Shown here one piece after another: positions 34,639 to 42,945 of a stretch of DNA of 43,185 nucleotides; position 1 is the first letter of the stretch; every line of letters begins with the position of its first letter. Under the pieces are notes generated by a model. It ran no database searches, was not told the DNA's origin, and saw nothing but the letters and a program-made list of their open reading frames with translations. The DNA comes from an uncultured Ruminococcus sp. (GTDB lineage Bacteria > Bacillota > Clostridia > Oscillospirales > Acutalibacteraceae): NCBI GenBank assembly GCA_902765625.1, contig CACXAO010000012.1:1-43185 (forward strand), written 5' to 3'. Made by a program: the position numbers and the translations under genes.

Positions 34639-36703
34639 TTTTTTCCACCGTTTTTATCGTGATTTCGGGAGATTTGGCTTCGAGGATATATACGTTGTCC
34701 GAGCATTCGCTGACTTCTCCTCCGTCAACGGAAACGATCTTCTTTCCGTTGGTGCGTACCATCATATACGCCGTATCTATCAGACCGTCAAGCTTCAGGG
34801 TCATGGTATCTCCGTCGATATTCTGCGTGTAGTTTAGGTTGCAGTACCTCTGCACCGCAGCGCCGCATTCCGAAATCGTGGTATCGCGCAGACCCATGCT
34901 GCGGTTCCACTCTATCATCTGCCTGTAGCCCGAAAGCATCTGGTCAAAATCTCCGCCGTCGCTTCTCTGTTCGTCGAGAATATCGTCGGGATGAATAAAG
35001 TTGGACTCAATATAGTGATAGTTCAGCTCGTTGAGCTGAGTCCACCACTCGCTGTCCTCCATCTGCATATCGGCAGTCAGTCTCGGACAGTACACAACGC
35101 CGTTTGAAAGCACCTTGTACTCCTGAACAAGCTGGTCTGCGGTGCCTGTATATACGCCGGCGTAAATTCTGAGGTTTTCGATCTGACTTATCATTTCGGT
35201 AAGAGCCTCATTGCTGAGCACATTGCTCGGCGCAACGTAGGCTTCAACATACAAGTCGTCAGTAAGGCCTTCGGTATATTTGATGACCGATTTTACCGAT
35301 TCGAGCATAGACATTACGTTAGGCCACGCTGTGTAGCCCTCGTTTTCCTTGTCGAACTTATACCCCTCGAGAACAAGAGGCTGATGGTTGTAGCCGTGGA
35401 TCCCCACTTCGCCGCCCATGTTCAGGATAAGGCTTGCGTAGTACGCGGCAGACTCACGGTTGTCGGTGTTACCGAACTCTCCGCTCGTATTGTTATCGTA
35501 GGTCTGAACGGCAAAGGTCGAGTATTTTATGCCATATTCATCGGCGATTCTTTGCATTGAAGGCATCCAGACGTTCGCGTAAAAATCGCCGACGGTATAT
35601 CCGTACTGCGCGACTACATTTTTCTCGTATCCAGCCGGAATCGGAGAAGGACAGTCGTCGATACAATACACTGAGGCGTTGATAACCGGATACGCGTACA
35701 CCGGGTAAAAACGGCAGTGCACAGCCGCTATGATTCCTCTGTCGTTCTTGGCTTCCATCAAATCAGCGTTGCAGACAAATACCTGTCCTTTTTCTGACTT
35801 GCGTTCCCACAACAGCGGAACCGGGGTTTCTTCGGCGGTTGAGATATGAACCGTGCAGTCCTTGCGCACAGCCACTTCGAGAACCTCTCCGGATATTACG
35901 TCGTCGGAAAACTCCCTGTCGTTGGTTCCCGCAAGCAAATCGGTATTGAAGCGCAGCGAATCAGCAAGAACCGGCGCAGCCTCCTGTTCAGGCTCCGTGC
36001 CGAGGATATCCGACCATTTTGCCAAATCGGTTTTTTCATCAAGTCCGCCTGCGAAAATCAGGTGACCGCCGCCGTTGAGCCACGCGCCGAGCTTCTCTAT
36101 ATCCTGCTCCATTACGGAAATATCCGAAAAGCAAACTGCGATTTCATCATAGCTTTGGTAGTCTATCTCGGGAATCACGGTCTTTTCGGGCACGGTTGGC
36201 TGTTCAGCTGCGTCCGCAGAGTCCTTTGTCGCCGCGTCGTTTACGTCAGCAGCGCTTTCGTCGGCAGTCTTTTCCGCTTCGGTGTTCTCAACCGTCGGGT
36301 CGTCGGTTCCGCGAATACTGAATTGTCTGTTTTTTTGTACAGGGTCGTCCGGGTCAGGCTCCGCCGCGATGTAAAAATCCTTGACTGATACGTTCACGTT
36401 CAGAGAATTCAGAGTATAGACGATGTTCTCTGACAGACGGCGGCTGTACCTCTCGCCTGCGCTTCTGAGCACAAGACACTCAGGCGCATTCGCAGCGACC
36501 GCGCCGGCGTTCTCGTTTTTGACCTCGTACCACCTGTCCTCGTCTATCAGAGTGCTCTCCGACGTATTTGTGACCGCGCGGTAGCCCTTTTGCTCAAACA
36601 GCAGCAGCGTGCCGAGCAGTCCGAACAGCAGGACAAACACAACCGTTTCAACGCCAAGCGCTTTGAGATTATTCGGTTTTTTTATCTTATGTATCATCTT
36701 CAT
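34616..36703 (-). CDS. PelA-like extracellular polysaccharide deacetylase (DUF2194 type)
   Basis: 695 residues. An N-terminal TM helix (~15-35) is followed by a Rossmann/GATase-like domain (~50-340) that includes a low-complexity Ala/Asp/Glu-rich insert (~135-175). A polysaccharide deacetylase barrel follows, with metal residues suggested by D349-D350 (C-I-D-D-C-P-S), H436-G-Y-N-H440, Y-V-A-P-S-N and F-I-H-P-D-D, and a C-terminal beta domain. It matches the deacetylase part of PelA, which removes N-acetyl groups to make the polymer cationic. The PelA hydrolase (GH166) domain is not seen. The start overlaps pelE by 17 bases. Confidence 0.82.
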   Translation of the reverse strand: MKMIHKIKKPNNLKALGVETVVFVLLFGLLGTLLLFEQKGYRAVTNTSESTLIDEDRWYEVKNENAGAVAANAPECLVLRSAGERYSRRLSENIVYTLNSLNVNVSVKDFYIAAEPDPDDPVQKNRQFSIRGTDDPTVENTEAEKTADESAADVNDAATKDSADAAEQPTVPEKTVIPEIDYQSYDEIAVCFSDISVMEQDIEKLGAWLNGGGHLIFAGGLDEKTDLAKWSDILGTEPEQEAAPVLADSLRFNTDLLAGTNDREFSDDVISGEVLEVAVRKDCTVHISTAEETPVPLLWERKSEKGQVFVCNADLMEAKNDRGIIAAVHCRFYPVYAYPVINASVYCIDDCPSPIPAGYEKNVVAQYGYTVGDFYANVWMPSMQRIADEYGIKYSTFAVQTYDNNTSGEFGNTDNRESAAYYASLILNMGGEVGIHGYNHQPLVLEGYKFDKENEGYTAWPNVMSMLESVKSVIKYTEGLTDDLYVEAYVAPSNVLSNEALTEMISQIENLRIYAGVYTGTADQLVQEYKVLSNGVVYCPRLTADMQMEDSEWWTQLNELNYHYIESNFIHPDDILDEQRSDGGDFDQMLSGYRQMIEWNRSMGLRDTTISECGAAVQRYCNLNYTQNIDGDTMTLKLDGLIDTAYMMVRTNGKKIVSVDGGEVSECSDNVYILEAKSPEITIKTVEKNESLFDS

Positions 36704-37349
36704 TCAGCGCAGTCTCTTTTCTTTGATTTTCCCGATTATACTCAAGCATTTGTTCCGCTTCCTCATCCTTCGGCAGCACGCGCAGCAGGCTTATCAGCAG
36801 GCTCTCCTGCAAAAGCAAAAGCTCTGCCGCCGCCTCGCCCTCAAGCAGTCCCGACGCATAGTATTCGCCGACAACGACTATATATTTTTTCAGCAGCTCC
36901 ATATTGTCCGGCAGCTGCAGATATTCATCTCTCAGTGAAGAAATGCGCTTTTCGTATTCGCGCTGCAGCTTCATGATGGTTGCCGCGGAAATGTGCGCCA
37001 CCTCGATATCGTCGGATTCCACTCCGCACTTCAGAATGGCGACGAGATTGTCCGGCTGAGTTTCTATAACGTCGAGCAGTGTTTCTCTTGTGACCGGCAG
37101 CTCGAAGCTCACCTCGCCGCAATATCTTGTTCTGCCTGATGAGATTTCACGGTGAAACAGCTTTTCTGACGGGAACACCGTGTCCGCTCTGCCGAATTCG
37201 GACGCGAAAAGGCACAGCTCGCCAACCAGCGGCACCAGCGCGGCGAACAGCAGATGAATATATGAATGGCGCGACAGCTTTTTTTCTATGGCTATAGCGT
37301 ACAGCAGCACCAGCAGCACATGCAGGCTTAATATCATTACAATCAGCAT
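36687..37349 (-). CDS. pelE: PelE-like membrane protein
   Basis: About 220 residues from the ATG read as MLIVMILSLH, which follows GGGAG by six bases; a TTG nine codons earlier is less likely. Two N-terminal membrane helices (~1-22 and 32-55) precede a cytoplasmic helical domain (~90-205) of HEAT/TPR character, as in PelE, which scaffolds PelD and PelF at the membrane. Position between the PelD-like and PelA-like genes agrees. The sequence is too divergent for certainty without a profile search. Confidence 0.75.
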   Translation of the reverse strand: MLIVMILSLHVLLVLLYAIAIEKKLSRHSYIHLLFAALVPLVGELCLFASEFGRADTVFPSEKLFHREISSGRTRYCGEVSFELPVTRETLLDVIETQPDNLVAILKCGVESDDIEVAHISAATIMKLQREYEKRISSLRDEYLQLPDNMELLKKYIVVVGEYYASGLLEGEAAAELLLLQESLLISLLRVLPKDEEAEQMLEYNRENQRKETALNEDDT

Positions 37350-37384
37350 ATAATTCTCCCGGAGCCGGCGGTTCAAATCAACGC

Positions 37385-38533
37385 TTACTCAGCGTCACGG
37401 CGGCTTCTTTTTTCTCTTGTCTCCTGATAGATTCCAAGCAGAACGGCAATCACGAAATAAACCGCGATCGGTATCCAGTTATCGACGTGATAAAACAGGA
37501 CATACCAGCGATAACCGGCAATCAGGCTTTGCGCGACGCTCGAAACGCTGCACATTGCCGCGGCGGCTATACCGTATCTCTTTCCGAAAAACAGCGATGA
37601 CGCAACCACAAACAGCAGCCGCAGATCGACAAACTGCAGGTCTGATGAGACTGTGACGAATTGCGTGTACATCTCTACCAGCGCAAAAAGAACCGCAAAT
37701 ACGCCGATCGTGAACGCGGTACTTATTCCTTTTTTCCGCTTCACCGTCTGCAATTCTCTGCGTCGGGTTTCTTCCGAGTCCAAAATCGCGGAAAGGTCTT
37801 TGATAAAGCTGTGCTCACACGACCAGCCGTCCGACTGATAAGGCTGATAATTCCGCTCTGTCAGCCGTGTTTCATACGGCAGCGTGCTGACGGAGGTGTA
37901 TCTCTCTGTAAGGCTGCCGACAAGCTCGGAGAGTCTGAACGGATACGCGCTTTGCAGCTGAACTCTCCAAAAATCCTCCGTCTGATCGCTGCAGAGGATA
38001 TCGCTTACCGCAGCGCAAAAGTCGTCGGCATGCAAAGAGTCGCAGATTTCTTCCGCAGCTCCGTCAGGACAAAACTCGCGGCGGCGAATGATCGACTCCA
38101 GCCGCTCTTGAAGATACGACGGGATTTTCTCCTCAGAATACAGACATGATACCGACAGATAAACGGTTTTTACCCCGTATCTGCCTGCAAGCTCTCCGCA
38201 CATCCAGTCGGCAGCGTCTGTCTTTGTTTCTCTGCGGCGAAAGAACGGCTGCTCCTTTATGTAAATAAGACGGCAATCCGGGTTCTCCGCAACGCCCGAA
38301 AAAATTCTCTCAACAGCGCTGACTGCGGCAGACGCTTCCTCTATGCAAATAACGGTATCGATATTTCTATCGCGAACAGCCGACCCGATATCGGCGGATG
38401 AATCGATTATACTGCAGTCGGTTTCATAGACGGGCTTATCCAAAAAAGCAGCGGTAACGGAATGCTCCGGCGATATGGCGTTAACAAGCTTTGCGCCGAC
38501 GTACCGCGACTCGCCGATATATAAAATATTCAT
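37385..38533 (-). CDS. SDR-PelD(TM) fusion lacking the GAF-GGDEF receptor
   Basis: 382 residues. Residues 1-235 resemble an NAD-dependent epimerase/SDR fold (N-I-L-Y-I-G-E-S-R-Y-V-G-A-K-L-V), but the catalytic Y-x3-K was not found, so it may be structural only. Residues ~268-372 hold about four membrane helices of PelD type (F-A-V-L-F-A-L-V-E, R-L-L-F-V-V-A-S-S-L-F-F-G-K-R-Y-G, N-W-I-P-I-A-V-Y-F). The protein ends ten residues later (E-K-R-S-R-R-D-A-E) where PelD would continue into GAF and degenerate GGDEF domains that bind c-di-GMP. PelE begins 35 bases on, so no receptor is hidden in another frame. GGAGG precedes the ATG. Confidence 0.75.
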   Translation of the reverse strand: MNILYIGESRYVGAKLVNAISPEHSVTAAFLDKPVYETDCSIIDSSADIGSAVRDRNIDTVICIEEASAAVSAVERIFSGVAENPDCRLIYIKEQPFFRRRETKTDAADWMCGELAGRYGVKTVYLSVSCLYSEEKIPSYLQERLESIIRRREFCPDGAAEEICDSLHADDFCAAVSDILCSDQTEDFWRVQLQSAYPFRLSELVGSLTERYTSVSTLPYETRLTERNYQPYQSDGWSCEHSFIKDLSAILDSEETRRRELQTVKRKKGISTAFTIGVFAVLFALVEMYTQFVTVSSDLQFVDLRLLFVVASSLFFGKRYGIAAAAMCSVSSVAQSLIAGYRWYVLFYHVDNWIPIAVYFVIAVLLGIYQETREKRSRRDAE

Positions 38534-38545
38534 AGGGATCCTCCA

Positions 38546-39586
38546 TCAAACGATATATCTGCCCAGCAGAGGGATTTTGCCGACCAGAAAGCTCAGGAAA
38601 AAGCTCATCGGCAGCACAAAAAGTATCAGCATCGGTATCATATAAACCGCCGGATACGTCAGCGGAGAAAAACCGAATTTATCAAGCAGAGCAAGCAGCA
38701 CGACATGGATCATGTAAACCCCGAAGGTCAGCTTTGAAATGTCCAGAATCAGCTTTTGGTGCTCCGCCTTGAACTCTGTGCGGCTGAGCCTGTATTTTGC
38801 AAAAACAAAAATCGCAATACCCTGCAGCGCGGTGAACAGATTGTTGTCCGCCTGCATATCCTCGTTGTGCGCGCCGTCCCTGACCGTCAGCAGATAAGTA
38901 CCGACAAATACTATTACGGTCGAGAGGATTCCGACGGCGTAAATAACCTTTCTCACGCCGGGAGTGATTTCGATGTTGTGAAGAAGATATCCGATGAAGA
39001 AAAAGCATACGTATGAGGAAAAGAATCCAAAATGATGCGTGCCGGTGATCAGGGTATTATCAAGGAACCATCCCATGTCCTGCAAAAAAGGCACAATCAC
39101 GCCCGTAACGGCAGTAACCGCGGTTATCATATACGTTGCCCTGCGGTTACTTGTCACCGTTCTGAGCAAGGGAGTAAGAATATACATACCGATTATCATC
39201 GGCAAAAACCAGAGGTGGAAATGCCCCTGAAAAACCATCTCCGCAAAGCTGTCGGTAAGATCCTGTCCCGAAAACGTATTGTAAAAAGCATAGAATACCG
39301 CCCAGAAAAAGAACGCGCACAGCATTCGGAAGATATTCCTTTTATAAAGTCTGTCTATTGTAATATTCCGCCCGGGATCCAAAAAGCTTGCTCCGCTTAT
39401 CATCATAAACACAGGCACCATCCATGCGGAAAGAGAGCCGTATACATTGCAAACCCACCAGTCGGCGCCCAGTGTCGGAACAAATTCAAAGGTCGCCGTC
39501 GCGCTGTGGCGTATCACAAGAAACACCATCGCGGCTATCCTGAGAATATCCCAGTACCATATTCGTTTTTTTGACGCAGTTGCCAT
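38546..39586 (-). CDS. Membrane O-acyltransferase (acyltransferase_3 family)
   Basis: 346 residues with about ten membrane helices. The catalytic R16-x10-H27 of the family is intact (L-R-I-A-A-M-V-F-L-V-I-R-H-S). N-W/H-F-G-F-F-S-S-Y-V-C-F-F-F-I-G-Y-L-L and H-L-W-F-L-P-M segments are typical of OatA/WecH/NolL-type proteins, which move acetyl or succinyl groups onto extracytoplasmic sugars. GGGAG precedes the ATG. It is 4 bases after the CapK-like gene and 12 bases before the SDR-PelD gene, which suggests O-acylation of the Pel-like polymer (inference). Confidence 0.85.
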   Translation of the reverse strand: MATASKKRIWYWDILRIAAMVFLVIRHSATATFEFVPTLGADWWVCNVYGSLSAWMVPVFMMISGASFLDPGRNITIDRLYKRNIFRMLCAFFFWAVFYAFYNTFSGQDLTDSFAEMVFQGHFHLWFLPMIIGMYILTPLLRTVTSNRRATYMITAVTAVTGVIVPFLQDMGWFLDNTLITGTHHFGFFSSYVCFFFIGYLLHNIEITPGVRKVIYAVGILSTVIVFVGTYLLTVRDGAHNEDMQADNNLFTALQGIAIFVFAKYRLSRTEFKAEHQKLILDISKLTFGVYMIHVVLLALLDKFGFSPLTYPAVYMIPMLILFVLPMSFFLSFLVGKIPLLGRYIV

Positions 39587-39590
39587 CCGA

Positions 39591-40901
39591 TTATTCTCCC
39601 GAATATCTTAAATCCTCTACTCTTTTCGCCTTTCCCGTAAAGCGCTGCAGCGTTTCCGGATTAACAAGTCTGGTGTTGACTCTGACAATCACCATTTCTC
39701 TCAGCTTATTCTGCAGGCAGTCCTCGATCTCCTGCAGCTTCCTGTCAGACAACAGCTCTTTTGGCTGCTTCAGCTCCACAAACAGTGTGGCGGTATCGAC
39801 AAAGCCTTCTCTCTCGAGCCTGATGTGATAATACGGGCTGAGTCCGTCTGTCTCATCGATCGCGCATTCGATCTGCGAAGGAAATACGTTTACTCCCTTA
39901 AACACAAACATATCGTCCGTCCGCGCAAACGGCGCCGACATTCTGACGCTTGTTCTTCCGCAGCGGCATTTGACGTGGTTCAGGGTGGTGATATCTCTTG
40001 TTCTGTACCGCAGAAGCGGCATTCCTTCTCTGAGCAGTGAGGTAAAAACCAGCTCGCCCTGTTCGCCGTCGGGAAGCGCCTCTCCCGTTGCTGGATCAAT
40101 GATCTCGGGATAGAAAATATCCTCTGAGATGTGCATACCTGCATGATACTCACATTCGCCTGCAACTCCGGGTCCGAAGCACTCGGTCAATCCGTAGTTA
40201 TCGGCGGTTACAACGCCGAGATTGTTCTCGATCGTTTCGCGCATGCTTTTTGTGCACCGCTCGGCTCCGAGAAGCACCTTGCCGATCCGGAATTCCCCGC
40301 GCGGAATGCCCGACTTCGAAATCACCTCAGACAGATATGTCGCGTACGACGGAGTTGCCATCAGAGCGGTAACGCCTACATCATGAAGCATGACCAGCTG
40401 CTTTTTTGTGTTTCCGGTCGACGCAGGAACGATGGTGCAGCCGATTTTCTCTGCGCCCTGATGAAATCCCAGCGCACCGGTAAACAGACCGTACCCGACG
40501 GAAATCTGCATTATATCGCTCTTTGTGATTCCGTTGAGAACGAGAACGCGCGCGGCTGCCTCTGCCCAGATTTCCATATCCCTGCGCGTATAGTAGCCTA
40601 TCGTAGGCTTGCCGGTGGTTCCCGACGAAGCGTGTATCCGCGCGACCTTATCCATGCCTACCGCCAGCAGCCCGTCCGGATAATTCTCTTTTAAGTCGTC
40701 TTTTGTGGTAAAAGGCAGTTTGCGGATATCTTCAAGCGATTCTATATCACACGACGACGTGATTCCTGCCTTGTTCAGCTTGTCTTTGTAAAACGGAACG
40801 TTATCAATACAATAGTCAACCATCTTACGCAGCCGATTGAACTGCAGCTCTCTGAGCTGTTCTCCCGGCATTGTTTCTATCTCCTTATTAAAGTAACACA
40901 T
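39591..40901 (-). CDS. PaaK/CapK-family AMP-dependent ligase
   Basis: 436 residues from the ATG read as MCYFNKEIETMPGEQ, preceded by GGTGA. It has an ANL-fold adenylating enzyme with the P-loop-like S-S-G-T-T-G-K-P-T, the Y-G-L-T-E-C-F-G-P-G-V-A core motif, and the C-terminal R-F-T-G-K-A-K-R-V lysine. It is closest to phenylacetate-CoA ligases, but relatives called CapK occur in capsule loci. As first gene of the operon, directly before an acyltransferase, it might supply an activated acyl group. Alternatively it is an ordinary aryl-CoA ligase co-transcribed by chance. Confidence 0.85.
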   Translation of the reverse strand: MCYFNKEIETMPGEQLRELQFNRLRKMVDYCIDNVPFYKDKLNKAGITSSCDIESLEDIRKLPFTTKDDLKENYPDGLLAVGMDKVARIHASSGTTGKPTIGYYTRRDMEIWAEAAARVLVLNGITKSDIMQISVGYGLFTGALGFHQGAEKIGCTIVPASTGNTKKQLVMLHDVGVTALMATPSYATYLSEVISKSGIPRGEFRIGKVLLGAERCTKSMRETIENNLGVVTADNYGLTECFGPGVAGECEYHAGMHISEDIFYPEIIDPATGEALPDGEQGELVFTSLLREGMPLLRYRTRDITTLNHVKCRCGRTSVRMSAPFARTDDMFVFKGVNVFPSQIECAIDETDGLSPYYHIRLEREGFVDTATLFVELKQPKELLSDRKLQEIEDCLQNKLREMVIVRVNTRLVNPETLQRFTGKAKRVEDLRYSGE

Positions 40902-40938
40902 GTTTTTCACCGTAATGCTCCAAAATTCGCGCAAAAGC

Positions 40939-40970
40939 GACAATAGCCAGTATTATCTTACCATATTGTC
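40939..40970 (-). promoter_or_regulatory. Candidate operator/promoter of the Pel-type operon
   Basis: A perfect 7-base inverted repeat GACAATA...TATTGTC (18-base spacer) is centred on a weak promoter for the first operon gene: TTGCCA at 40979-40984, 18 bases, TAAGAT at 40955-40960 on the minus strand. This is the only operon promoter candidate. The gene-free stretch 40902-41338 otherwise contains one hairpin (41098-41135) and the HipA promoter. Confidence 0.35.
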
Positions 40971-41097
40971 ACAAGCATTGGCAATAGATTTTTTATATTT
41001 TTTCTGTAATTTCATGAAAAATTATGTGTATTTCGACGCATAGCTCTTTATATTTTTATTTAACAACAACCATATACTATGTTACCCTTCCAAAAAC

Positions 41098-41135
41098 ACA
41101 GACCGTATATCCAAACACAGGATTATACGGTCTGT
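41098..41135. repeat. 11-bp perfect hairpin
   Basis: ACAGACCGTAT (41098-41108) pairs with ATACGGTCTGT (41125-41135) across a 16-base loop. Neither side has a convincing T tail, so it is listed as an inverted repeat. It may be a terminator remnant bounding the mobile-element debris to the right. Confidence 0.5.
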
Positions 41136-41277
41136 TCTATTTGAATGAATATTTGATTTTTCAGCCTTTGCTCCGCTTTCCGAAACAAGCGTTTTCCGTC
41201 AATTATCAGATTTATCTGTGCTGAGTAACGGTTGCGGCTCTCAACATAATAAATACATCCGTCGCCGCAGGGTAATA

Positions 41278-41321
41278 ATGATAGTTTACAATCATGATAA
41301 TCTGTGTTAAGATACTATCAT
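41278..41321 (+). promoter_or_regulatory. Promoter of the HipA-like gene inside an inverted repeat
   Basis: TTTACA (41285-41290), 17 bases, TAAGAT (41308-41313) form the promoter. It is framed by an exact 8-base inverted repeat, ATGATAGT (41278-41285) and ACTATCAT (41314-41321), a likely repressor operator. Confidence 0.6.
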
Positions 41322-41338
41322 AGAAGGGAGCTGATTTC

Positions 41339-42382
41339 ATGGCAGAGCATCGTTTTTTGATTCTTTCGGGAGATATCGTTGTCGCGAAATGGGAGAATCA
41401 AACGTTGGAAGTGCTCGACGAGCGTTTGTTGCCGTTATATCTCAAACGTGTTGCCAATGCCGAGTACTGGCTTGAAACCCGTGCCATTGATTCTCACCGC
41501 CCCAATTCCCGTTTGCTGAAAAAAGCGCTCCGGTTAAAAGAGAAGGATGATATCAGCACTGTTCTTCATGTCAACGCGGCTACCATCACCGATAACTATT
41601 GGATTAAGCCTCTCGGCAGCAGCTTGACTTATGCTGACGTGCGCTTTACTGACGACTACTTTTCCGGTCTTGCACTCAAAGGAAGCTATCAGAGCTTCAA
41701 CCGCGCCGCCAATTCAAAGCACAGCAAAACGCCGGAGCTGACGAATATCGGAAGCTACGAAAAGTGTTGGAAACTAATTGAAGGCAAGTGGTGGATGTAT
41801 AAAGCCGCCAACCACGACGAGATGTTCTCGGAGCTTTTTATCTATCATCTCGGCAAAGAACTCGGCATGGATATAGCTGTCTATGAACGCGGCGACAAGT
41901 GTGTAAAGTCGCTTGATTTCACCGACGGTGCCAATGTGAATTTTGAGCCCGCCTTCACTTTTATGGGTGATAACGAGGACTACGAGGACGTTTTTGATAA
42001 ACTGACGGAACTGTGTCTGCAGGCTGCAATGGATTATATCAAGATGATTTTTCTCGACACCATCACCGCCAATCCTGACAGACACACGGCGAACTTTGGT
42101 TTGCTCCGCGACACGCAAAGCGGAGAGCTTCTCGGTTTAGCGCCGCTGTTTGACCACAACATGGCTCTGATCGCGAGAGGATACCCGAAAGCGCCGACGA
42201 AAAACGATATTCTGATTCGTTTGTTCAACGACTTCATCAACAGCCATTCCGAGTATAAAAAACATCTGCCGACTGTTACCGAAACGCTCCTGCAATCCGT
42301 CCTCAAAACCGTCAACATGAAGGTGCGCGGCAAAGAAATTACTGCGCTGATAATGAAACGATATTCCCTGATTGAAAAATGA
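41339..42382 (+). CDS. HipA-like protein kinase
   Basis: 347 residues. HipA kinases phosphorylate targets such as glutamyl-tRNA synthetase and slow growth. Visible are an ATP-lysine strand (K-W-W-M-Y-K-A-A), the catalytic loop N245-P-D-R-H-T-A-N-F-G, and the metal-binding L-F271-D-H-N (DFG-like). The N-terminal ~130 residues are unlike the usual HipA N-domain (Couple_hipA) and could carry the recognition function. AAGGGAG precedes the ATG. No HipB/XRE antitoxin gene lies next to it on either side. This class of lone HipA-like proteins is frequent near mobile elements of gut Firmicutes. Confidence 0.75.
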   Translation: MAEHRFLILSGDIVVAKWENQTLEVLDERLLPLYLKRVANAEYWLETRAIDSHRPNSRLLKKALRLKEKDDISTVLHVNAATITDNYWIKPLGSSLTYADVRFTDDYFSGLALKGSYQSFNRAANSKHSKTPELTNIGSYEKCWKLIEGKWWMYKAANHDEMFSELFIYHLGKELGMDIAVYERGDKCVKSLDFTDGANVNFEPAFTFMGDNEDYEDVFDKLTELCLQAAMDYIKMIFLDTITANPDRHTANFGLLRDTQSGELLGLAPLFDHNMALIARGYPKAPTKNDILIRLFNDFINSHSEYKKHLPTVTETLLQSVLKTVNMKVRGKEITALIMKRYSLIEK

Positions 42383-42397
42383 TATTTACTTCACCTG

Positions 42398-42424
42398 ATC
42401 CGCAAGGCTTCCTTGCGGATTTTT
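42398..42424 (+). terminator. Terminator after the HipA-like gene
   Basis: A perfect 10-bp stem ATCCGCAAGG/CCTTGCGGAT with a 3-base loop is followed by TTTT, 15 bases past the stop codon. Confidence 0.8.
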
Positions 42425-42527
42425 CACTGTATAGGAAATTGCTTCGTTTTGCCCCCGCCGTTTCACAGGTGTTTCCGTAAAAACGGTGCTTCCCAAAGGC
42501 GGGATTGGGTGCAGCGTCACGCAGCTT

Positions 42528-42704
42528 TTATACCCTCCGCTTACTGCTCCATTCCAAGAAAGCCTGCTCTTTGACCTTGAAATTTTTTCCTACACGGATT
42601 AACGGGAAATCTGCACGAAGCATAATCTGCCGAGCGGTAAGCAGAGAGCATTTCAACACTCTCGCAATGTCTTTTGTTGTCAGAAATACAATTTCGTCTT
42701 TCAT
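42528..42704 (-). CDS. Excisionase-like small helix-turn-helix protein
   Basis: 58 residues from the internal ATG read as MKDEIVFLT; a GTG four codons earlier is also possible. The fold is a MerR/Xis-like winged helix: F-L-T-T-K-D-I-A-R-V-L-K-C-S...A-R-Q-I-M, then P-L-I-R-V-G-K-N-F-K-V, ending A-F-L-E-W. Such proteins direct excision of integrative elements or act as small regulators. The gene overlaps the truncated frame at 42541-42822, and the phased repeats at 42946-43014 lie upstream. No integrase is within the window. Confidence 0.75.
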   Translation of the reverse strand: MKDEIVFLTTKDIARVLKCSLLTARQIMLRADFPLIRVGKNFKVKEQAFLEWSSKRRV

Positions 42705-42822
42705 TATTAGCTTCACTTTCCGAAAGAACAGCCATTTGCTTTTTCAGAAAACTTCCGTTCTTGAAACCGCGCGCTTGCGGGTCAATGTTGCCGTAGTAGA
42801 GTTCCGAGATTACATTTTTCAT
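42541..42822 (-). pseudogene. Truncated small element-borne protein gene
   Basis: The ATG (MKNVISELYYGN) follows GGAG. The first ~43 residues (E-L-Y-Y-G-N-I-D-P-Q-A-R, K-N-G-S, M-A-V-L-S-E-S-E) match the start of a ~85-residue protein family common beside recombinase genes in Clostridia, which I recall as DUF6809 (name unsure). After S-E-S-E the frame merely runs through the HTH gene in another phase, so the original C-terminal half (G-F-R-L-G type helix) is lost. This was probably a deletion that fused the two genes. Confidence 0.5.
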
Positions 42823-42945
42823 TTTAATGATCTCCGAAAATAGATTTGTCAAACAAACGATTCAGTGAATTAAGGTCATTTTTCTAAAATTGACAGCACT
42901 TTTAAGCTGTCCGGTCTATATGTTTTCACGAAAAATCTATATTTT

